Shown here in pieces: positions 44,796-52,486 of a stretch of 64,000 nt of DNA (the stretch's first letter is position 1; the number at the start of each line of letters is the position of its first letter). The notes under the pieces are model-generated. The model saw only the letters and a list, made by a program, of their open reading frames with translations, ran no database searches and was not told where the DNA came from. The position numbers and the translations under genes are program-made. This stretch comes from Prorocentrum cordatum (taxonomy: Eukaryota; Sar; Dinophyceae; Prorocentrales; Prorocentraceae), in contig CAUYUJ010012169.1 of the NCBI GenBank assembly GCA_963575745.1, positions 393,818-457,817 on the forward strand. The letters are read 5' to 3'.

Positions 44796-45399
44796 GAGTG
44801 TCGTTCGCAGTGCAGCTATTCGAAGCCTCCCTTTGCAGTGAGGAAGGGGCGGCCGGCCCTCGCACGGCGCGGCGGGCACACAGCTGGCAACAGCGGCACG
44901 GGATCGCACGCAGCACGTGTGGCGTCAAGGTCGTTGCTCGTGGTTCTCTGCTTGTGTTGTTTCTAGCCATTGGTTGGGCAGCCAGGGCGAGAACATCTGA
45001 TGATGAGGGGAAGCATGGGTGCAGTGGAGTGCGGCGCGAATCGGTCAGTTTTCATGTGCACGTGGAGTTTGTTAAAGCATGGTTGTTGGACTGGCTGTTC
45101 TCGCAAGCCCTTACAATTTGATGCACATGAAACGTATCAGATGAACACGTTCGGGAACCCACACTGCCCCAAATTAGCACTGATGTACACGTACTGGCAG
45201 TACTGATATCCTTGGATTCAAGCCACGATTACGTCCAGTAGAATTGCGCTTACGGGTGCCCGTGCCAGTCCTCAAAGAGCGCTTGCATGCAAGTTTTATG
45301 ACTTGAGATGTAAGGGGTTTGGTGCCACATTGCAGCATGTTATGGAGCCCCTTTAGGGCCCTGATCGAGCCGTCATGGATTCCTCTTGGGCCACTTTTG
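44796..45399. other. No gene recognised
   Basis: Mixed composition. CTTGGGCC-type short repeats begin near 45340. Confidence 0.4.
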
Positions 45400-45690
45400 G
45401 GCGATCTTGGAGCCATCTGGGGTGCATTCCTGGGAGGCTCCGTGGTCACTTGAAGCCGTCTCGGGGTGTCTTTGAAGGCAGGCTGAGGGACACCTTGAGC
45501 TATCTTGAGCCTAATTGGTGCCATCTTGAAGCCGCGTAGGGCGCAAAGCAGACCTTCTGACACCTCGGCGGAAGGGGGGGGGCCTCCAGGCCCAGGAGAC
45601 GGGGAGGGGGTCGGTTGCCTTTCCCCGACAGGGAAGGGGATGGGTGGAGCACGCCCTTCTGAACCACGTACGGCCAGAGGCTGGTGGAAC
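45400..45690 (+). repeat. Dispersed repeat, copy 2 (partner at 28130-28450)
   Basis: Shares the ordered landmarks listed for copy 1. It is followed by a purine-rich tract (45690-45840), where copy 1 is followed by CCCGA repeats. Confidence 0.65.
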
Positions 45691-45840
45691 TCCGAGTAGG
45701 AGGATGAGGTTCAGAGTGATGATGGCGAAGGGGAAGGGGAGAAACAGGAGGTGGAAGTGGAGGAGGAGGAGGAGGAAAGGAGGAGGAATGAGGGAGGAGG
45801 GCGACAAGGAGGATGACGAGGCAGAGGGAAGGGAGCAGGG

Positions 45841-46389
45841 GGAGGCTCATCGTTGCGTTTCGTGTACATGATGGTTCGTTGGCTTGTCGGCTCAGCTGGT
45901 CAATATCCAAAAACTCAGCCCTGGCGCTACGACGCTGCCGTCTTTCGATTCCCAGTCCTTTAATCCTCCCTCCTCAGTCCCGAAGTCTGAATGTTGACGC
46001 GGCCAAGGGCGAGGCCGTCCCGCAGCGACAGGCTGCCGGCCTCATGGGCCAGCAGCTGGCACCGCCCTCCCCTCTCCTGGGTGCCCAGGACCGCTCTTTG
46101 CGCCCTCCGCCCCCGCCACCCCCGCCTGCTGCCAGCAGGCCCAGACCGTGAAGCTTGGTACCACATGGCCAAGCAGGCCCGTTCGCTCTTGACCGCCCCT
46201 GCCCTCGAGCACTGCCCCCCCTCCGTCTTCAGCTGGACTCTCATCCTCCTCATCTTTCCTCCTACTCGCCCGCCTCCTGTTGTTACCTTCTCCTCCTCCT
46301 CCTCCTCCTCCTCCTCCTCGTTCTCCTCCTCCTCTTCCTCCTCCTCATCCTCCTCCCCCTCTTCCTCCTTTTCTTCCTCATCTTCCTCC
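45841..46389. other. No gene recognised; TCC tract at 46290-46388
   Basis: A short protein-like stretch (GEAVPQRQAAGLMGQQLAPP, about 46009-46068) is followed by Pro-rich sequence and a stop at 46151; I do not assign it. The TCC/CTT tract at 46290-46388 runs directly into the leader-like sequence at 46390. Confidence 0.35.
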
Positions 46390-46411
46390 GCCGTAGCGAT
46401 TGTTGTTCAAC
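46390..46411 (+). other. Possible worn spliced-leader relic at LINE E 5' end
   Basis: GCCGTAGCGATTGTTG then TTCAAC matches the leader at 16 of 21 aligned positions (CCGTAGC and TCAA kept). The match alone is weak. Position gives it weight: it follows a TCC tract and precedes ORF1-like sequence, as at 14366 and 31730. Confidence 0.4.
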
Positions 46412-46833
46412 GGGCCTGCTCCTAAACTTCCCAACCTCTCTCGAGGCGTCAGGTGGCAGGGCACCAAGGGTTGGCCGCGGCCGCGCCCCCTGGCCCTCGG
46501 CTCCCACGCCTCTCCTGCTCCCGCTTTCCTTCCACCTCTTGCCATGGAGGCCATGCGAGATTCGACCCATTGGATTAGGAAAACTTGGATTCCCACCAGT
46601 CCTGTGGAGAGGGATGAGGGTGAGGGCCGCGCCGACTGCCCGCCATCCCCAGGCACGACGGCTGTGGACTCGAGCATGCTGGCCGCCCTACAAGACCTGG
46701 TCCAACCACCCTCATGCAGTGCGATTCTCCCACCCAGCAGTTGGACCGCGGAGCCAGTGAGATTAACCGGCAGATTTCGGGAATCCAGGGCCACATGTTG
46801 CAGGACGGCAGGTTCGGCGTCGAATCGAACTAG

Positions 46834-47334
46834 GTGATGTCGGCGCCCCTTCTCGTCTGGTGGCCCCGTGATCATGTCGCCCCCTTCTGGAAGCTACTCT
46901 GCGTCAGGCTGTCTCCCCTCGTCGTGAACAAGCGCGCGCTGGACAGCGATATCCGCGGCGTCCAGACTAAGGCTTTCAATTGTCGTGCGAAGGTGCTTCT
47001 CGATTCAGCGAGAACTCTGAAGGCTTCTACGCGCCATGCGAAGTACATGACCAAGGGGCCGTTTGCTTGTCCTGATTGTGAGGGCGGAATGGACTTTGAG
47101 CCCCGCGCCCGCCGCGACCCCCCACAGTCGTTTCGCAAGTTGTTCTACTCTGTCAGGGAATTTGAGGCAGGCAGCGGCACAGACCTTCGGGTAGAGCGCG
47201 TCGCTTCCACGGGGCTCGGGGGAACGATCCATGTGACCACGGGTGCCATTCCAGTTCCTGTCACGAAGATTTCCAGCGTCGATAGCGGCCCCTCGGTCGG
47301 CAGCGTGAACACGATGGTGGACGTGGCAGGTTGA
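46834..47334 (+). pseudogene. LINE E ORF1-like open segment
   Basis: A 166-codon frame beginning MMSAPLLVWWPRDHVAPFWK. It contains VVNKRALDSDIRGVQTKAFN and a CPDCEGGMDFE Cys-x2-Cys pair (about residues 78-81). In a neighbouring frame just upstream (about 46710-46830) the run DRGASEINRQISGIQGHMLQ looks like the coiled coil that precedes such ORF1 regions in copies B and C. Assigned to ORF1 by position; the sequence itself is not diagnostic. Confidence 0.4.
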
Positions 47335-47689
47335 GCCGAGATGGAGGGGGGAGCGCCCGCGCCCGCTCGTCGGAGTTTCGCCCGCTTCGGTGAGCACAAC
47401 AGCTGTCCTGGAGAAAGGGGCCGGACGGGGGTAGTTTTGAGGCTTCTGCGCTGGTGAGTTCAAGTGGGCCCCCATCTTTTGAGAGCAATGATAGTTGTTA
47501 TTCAGTTGAAACCGTGCCACCATGTTCCCCCCCGCCGGCTGACGTTGCCGGCGGAGTCTAGCGCCCCTCTACCCCGCCCACGCTCCGCACGTGGAACAAT
47601 CGCGCTCTCTTTGCACCCAGCTCCCCCCTTTTCTAATGGCGAGCTCAAGATCTCAGCTGGCAAAGGGGTTGCCGGAGAGATATCATAAA

Positions 47690-48300
47690 AATGATTTCAG
47701 GAGAAGCATGGGCCCAGGGCAGACTTGGCCACGTTAGCCGACGAGATGCACATTTGCACGATATGGCAGTTTCATGGAGGACTGGGCAGCTGGAGGCGTT
47801 GTCACATATCTCTTTGAGTCTCTTGTCCCACTGCCCCCGCGCACGGTTCCCACGGGGGCGATTCAGGGGGGCGCTCGAGCCTCGGCGCCCAGGACTTGGA
47901 GGTGGCCTCGAGGTTGCGAACGCCCTGACGCATAACGCGCGCGATCACACCAGCGCGCGCGAGCTTTATATGGAGAAGACAATTGATGCACTGCCCCCCG
48001 CAGCACGCTGTTTGGTTCTTGTGGTCGGTGACTAGAATTTCGCCCCGATGGAAGACGGGGCGCACCTGCGGGGGGCGGGCCCGGCCCAGCGGGCCGGTTG
48101 CAGCGCGCCGCTTTTCGCGAACATTGCGGCTCCTGGTGCGAAATCCTTCAACCGGGCCCCGCGCGCAGGGGCGCGGTCGGCAATGATGTTCGCGGTTTCT
48201 GGCGGCTCGACGGAGCCCGCGCCGCGCCCCCAGCGGGCGTCGCCAATGAGTCGGCCGTCTCGGAGCGCGCTGCAGGGGCCCTGACCTACAGGAGGGGCCC
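47690..48300 (+). pseudogene. LINE E endonuclease (EEP) remnant
   Basis: The readable core is LEVANALTHNARDHTSARELY, then RCLVLVVGD, a stop codon (TAG at 48033), and NFAPMEDG. This is the N.HN and GD.NF pair of the LINE EEP domain with a nonsense codon between the Asp and Asn of the second motif. The rest of the domain is in other frames and not readable. Confidence 0.65.
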
Positions 48301-48989
48301 CTCAGGACCGCGCCCCCGTCGCTGCCGACCATCGCCCGCCCCGGACCTGGAGGGGCATTCTCGGCGCCGAAATGGCTTGGCCAGTGCGCGGTGCACAGGA
48401 GGGCGGCATCGGAGCGGCGACGGGAGACGACCCTCCCCGATGACCCCTCGGGGCGCATCCGGAGGGTGAGATCTCTTTTCGGGACGGTGGCTGCTGAATT
48501 TCGGCGGTCTTCAGCCGAGCGCCTCCACGTCGCTCTCACGGCGCGCCAAGGATGGAAAAGGGGACAGCGGCGGCGCCTCGCCCTTCGCGCGCTCCGATGC
48601 CGCGACGCCACCCCCCCACCCCTCCTTCGACGCTGACCGCGGCATCTGCGCGGACCCCGCCGGCCAGCGCTCGCCCGTCGCCCCTCTGAAGAACAGATGG
48701 TTCGAGGGAGAGTCGGAGGGGGCGGAGCAGAGCAGGGGGTCCGAGGAGGCCAAAAGCAAGGCGAAGAAACGGCCGTTGGCTCCAAAGAGAGGGCGTCGGA
48801 TCGGGCTGAGGGGCGCCCTGGATGGGCGGGGCTCACCGGGCCCGAACCCGGGCGACGCGGCCCGCGCGCTGGCCCCCCGCCAGGAAAAGGGATTTTGCCC
48901 ATGCCCCTCACGATGAACAGCACTGGCCCGCCATCCAGCCCGACGTGCAGTCGGTCGACCGACTGCCTCGCGAACCCCTCCTGCGCCTT

Positions 48990-50110
48990 GAGAAGGGCGA
49001 GCTTGAGATGCGCATTTGTTTCAAGCGGCATTCCGCCCCTGGGTCCGATGGCATGCCGCGCGGGCGCCTGGTTGCCCGGAGGCCCCCGATGCGCTGCCCG
49101 CCGTCCACGGGGCTTTTTGCGATAGCGAAGGCGCTGCGCTTCCCGCGAGCCGCAGGATCAGCAGAATGGCGTTATTTCACCGAAGGGGGAAGAGCACGCA
49201 GATCCAGGCACGTCTGTCTCGAGGCACCTTGGGTCTACCCGACCCGCGTCTTTTTCCCACGCGGACGCTAAGCTATTTTCTGATGTTCGCTGCATCGGGC
49301 CGAATGAAGTAGCGCGCCAGGCGGTCATGGAGCAGCAGCGAGGGGGCGCCAAGGGCCGCGACACCTTGGTCAACGTGGTCGAGGTGGAGAAGCGGAGCCG
49401 ATTCAGTCCATGCGTGGCTTTGATAAAGCTGCTATCTCACGCCCAGATTTCTGGGCGGCGTTCCCGCCCATTCTCTCGGCATGGGTTCCCCGGGTTCTCA
49501 AGGCCATGGGCCCCCCGCAGAGCATCGCTGGGTTCTACGTGTTTTTTACATGCGCATAACACTGCAGCGGTTAACTTCGCGGAGTCTGCTGAGAGTAGGC
49601 CCCCAGTGATGCGTGGAGTCAGGCAGGGGGGCCGTCGTCGATGATTTTCTTTTCCCCGGCGTTTGACCAGGTTCTGAGATGGGCCAGTCATCTGCGCACT
49701 CTTGGGATTGGCTTGGAATTTGAAGCCGCGGATGACTGCTGCTTCGGGCTGCAGAAATGTTTGCCCACGCGGTGCCCGCGCATCTCTCGTTGGACCACCT
49801 CTCCTCTGACATCGGTCTCTCGCCAGATTTTGCCGAGCGCGCGGCGCGCCGCCTTGCGCGCGTCTCTGAGCGCGCGAGTCGCGCGAGGAGGCAGGGGGTC
49901 GCTTCGCGCGATCGAATTCGAGACCCACGCGTTATGTCTCGGGCTCTGGGTCGGGCCAACGGTTCGCGCAGCGGCGCGGCGCGAAGTCGGGATTCTGGTT
50001 TGGCAGAGGGCGCGAAATCTTAAGTCTCTCCCCTTCGGGCAGCCGACTACAACTCGGTTTTTGTTTGTCGCTCATGTCGCGACTGCGCCCGTCAATGTCG
50101 GCTTCAAGTA
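48990..50110 (+). pseudogene. LINE E reverse transcriptase remnant
   Basis: CFKRHSAPGSDGMPRGR (about 49017-49067) matches the SAPG.DGIPY pre-palm signature. The next recognisable part is DTLVNVVEVE (about 49360-49390, template-grip end). In another frame DKAAISRPDFWAAFPPILSA (about 49418-49477) is motif A with the catalytic Asp in PDFWAAFP. MRGVRQGG then MIFFSPAFDQVLRW (about 49609-49683) is motif B. GLEFEAADDCCFG (about 49714-49751) may hold motif C. At least three frames are used. The last open piece ends near 50110. Confidence 0.65.
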
Positions 50111-50304
50111 GTCCGCGTCACCCGTGGGGTGGCTCGGCGGGAGGCTGCGCTGATATTAGTAGCAAGACGTAGGCACGCGCTAAGGCATTACATGATAATT
50201 CAGCTCCGTGGCCTTGGGATTTCCACTTAAGTTGTGGACTTGGGATTGTTGCCGGAGGCCACTGAGCGTCGCGTCTTGGTCAAGGGTAAGGCGATGGATC
50301 TGAC

Positions 50305-51192
50305 TTGCGTGATTCCGGGTTTCTTATCAACGGTGAGTGCGATGACGAGGTCCGCCCGGGTCGGCTACAGTCACCCCGGCGGATGAACGCGACGATGATA
50401 TTCATTAGCGAGGATGCCGCTGGCAATATCTCGCCCAACATTAAGCGGATGGGCGAGAATATCCAGTGCAAGGTGCACAAGTGCGTTCCAGGGCTTCGGG
50501 CGCAAATGACCCCGCTGCTCCACCTGCAGGGTCGCATTGGACGCTGGCGCATGGAAGTTGACGTCTGCAACAATTCGCCTGTGGTCACGGCTCAAGGTTC
50601 TCGAGGGCAACAACCACGTGCGCCCACCTTCCCGTGGATGGGAATGCTCAGGATCCCTTCTGGGGGGCCCGCACCTCGACCAGGCTTCATCACGCGGGCC
50701 GAGGGCGTCGTTCTCGACGCGGGGAGCAGGGGGGGGAGGTTGGCGACCTTCGCCGCTACAAACGCTGCCCAGCGTTCAAGCATTGAGCCATCCTTGGGAC
50801 CCCAGGCTATCAGAACCTGCCGGGGCGATGGAGAGACTGTCTGTTCGACGACGACGTCTTGGTTCTCGACTTTTGCTTTTCTGGGACAGATGCGGGGGCT
50901 TGATCGAGACGTCGCTGCTGGTGCTGTCACTGATGCATGTCTGAAGACCCATGCCCAAAACCGCCGAGGCACGGCCCTCAATCCACAACGGGTTTTGTTT
51001 TGCTCGTCTGAGCGTTGGCCAGGCGGCATGAGAAAGTTGCCGTTGCTTTCCGCAGACGATCCGCAGACGATCCTGACTGCGGGGTCCGTGTTGTCCGTTT
51101 CCTGTCGGTGGGCCTTGGTCTTGCTCTGTGCTCATCTCGACTTCGGTTGTCCTGACATGTTTGTATTTCTCGCCTGGCATGCGCGCGCCTGA
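50305..51192 (+). other. 295-codon open frame, first part coding-like, unidentified
   Basis: The first ~95 residues look like real protein (NATMIFISEDAAGNISPNIK, ENIQCKVHKCVPGLRAQM, MEVDVCNN). The remainder is low in structure-like character and may be a shadow. No family recognised. It lies 200 bp after LINE E and could be its C-terminal part or a separate gene fragment. Confidence 0.35.
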
Positions 51193-52288
51193 CAGGCCGC
51201 GGCCACTGCGTGCCCCCGGAGAGCGATGGTTGCGAGGGCCGCTCCGACTGTCTGCCATCCCCAGATGCCCCGTGGGGCGGCGTCGCGACCCCGGGCCCTC
51301 GGCGGCGTGCTCTTCCTAGCTCCTCGCGCCGGCCCTGCCGCGGCGCCTCGGGCATTGCTCCTTGCCTCGCCCGCGGGCCCTTGCGCCAGTGTCTTCGCCC
51401 GCTGGCCCGGGGGGCTGCGCGGTCCTCGCCCTGCCCCGTTCCTTGTGACGCTGTGCGTTTATATGTTGCGATTGTCCCTGGGCGCATTGAGCTTGGCGAC
51501 GCATAGCTCCATGGTGCTATGGGCCCTGGGCCCTGCTTCAAGTCCGTCAACTTCCCTGCCCCTGCTGCGGCCCCCCTCGCCTACGGTGCGGTGAGCTGTT
51601 GGGGCCCGTTTTTGTTCCTCGCTCTTGCGCCCCCCGCGCCCCCCCCTGCTGCTGCCGCCGCTGTCGCCGGCGCTGCCGCCGCGCGCCCCCCCCCCCCTGC
51701 GCGCCCCCTGCCGCTGCTCCGCGGCGCCACGGCCGCCGCGCACCGCGGCGCGTCGCTAGGCAGGGCCGTTTTGGCTCGGGGCGAGGGCGGAGCGCACGAG
51801 AGAGCGCGGCCGCCCCCCCCCGCGTCCGTCGACGAGGCGCCCCGCGCGCCTCTTTCAGGGGGCAGGATCAGCATTGCAGCTGGGCCCCTCCCGGGTCTCC
51901 CACACCAGGCACAGGCGGCGGTGGCGAGCGCAGGCGCCACTCCATGCGGGGCATGGATTCTGTCCTCCGCCTGCGTCGAGCGCGCCCCCCCGCCCGCGGT
52001 CGTGGCCTCGCGCCACCTCCGTTGGCGGGCGGCCCCGCGTCGACGCCCCCGCGCGCAAGGCGGCGGTGTCCTCGCGCGGAAAGTGAAGCGTGAGCAGACG
52101 CTGACGTTCGTCAGCCAGCGCCATTGTCTTCCATCCTCCCGCCGCTGCTGCCCCTGCTCGCCGGCCGCCTTCCGCCCTCCGTCGATTGGGCGCGCGCCCG
52201 CTCGTTGGCCGTTCGCCTCCGCGGACTCGTGGATCATGGGCGAAGGCGCGCGCCGCCGCGGGGAAAGAGTTGAAAGAGTTCCTCTTTC
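51193..52288. other. GC-rich sequence without a recognised gene
   Basis: Very C/G-rich, with C runs at about 51640, 51690 and 51813. Overlapping open frames on both strands carry no motifs. One frame appears to continue through the gap, but only because Ns hide stops. Confidence 0.4.
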
Positions 52289-52356
52289 CTCCTCCTCCTC
52301 CTCCTCCTCCTCCTCCTCCTCCTCCTCCTCCTCCTCCTCCTCCTCCTCCTCCCCCT
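52289..52356 (+). repeat. (TCC)n microsatellite ending at the assembly gap
   Basis: TCC triplets run straight into the N run, a common place for assemblies to break. Confidence 0.95.
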
Positions 52357-52456
52357 NNNNNNNNNNNNNNNNNNNNNNNNNNNNNNNNNNNNNNNNNNNN
52401 NNNNNNNNNNNNNNNNNNNNNNNNNNNNNNNNNNNNNNNNNNNNNNNNNNNNNNNN
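52357..52456. other. Assembly gap (100 N)
   Basis: Exactly 100 Ns, a conventional placeholder for a gap of unknown size. Sequence character changes across it, so the join should be treated with caution. Confidence 0.98.
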
Positions 52457-52486
52457 TCAACGGCTGGTGGCAACCCCCGCCGTAGT

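Larger units (their letters stand above)
46390..50110 (+). mobile_element. LINE copy E, degraded
   Basis: ORF1-like coiled-coil remnant (about 46690-46830), a 166-codon open segment (46834-47334), EEP endonuclease remnant (about 47880-48060) and reverse transcriptase remnant (about 49000-49780) lie in the normal LINE order on the + strand. Many frame changes. Same lineage as copies B-D. Confidence 0.7.

Noticed and set aside
47802-49031. 409-codon open frame on the - strand
   Set aside because: It is antisense to the LINE E endonuclease and reverse transcriptase motifs and owes its length to high GC.
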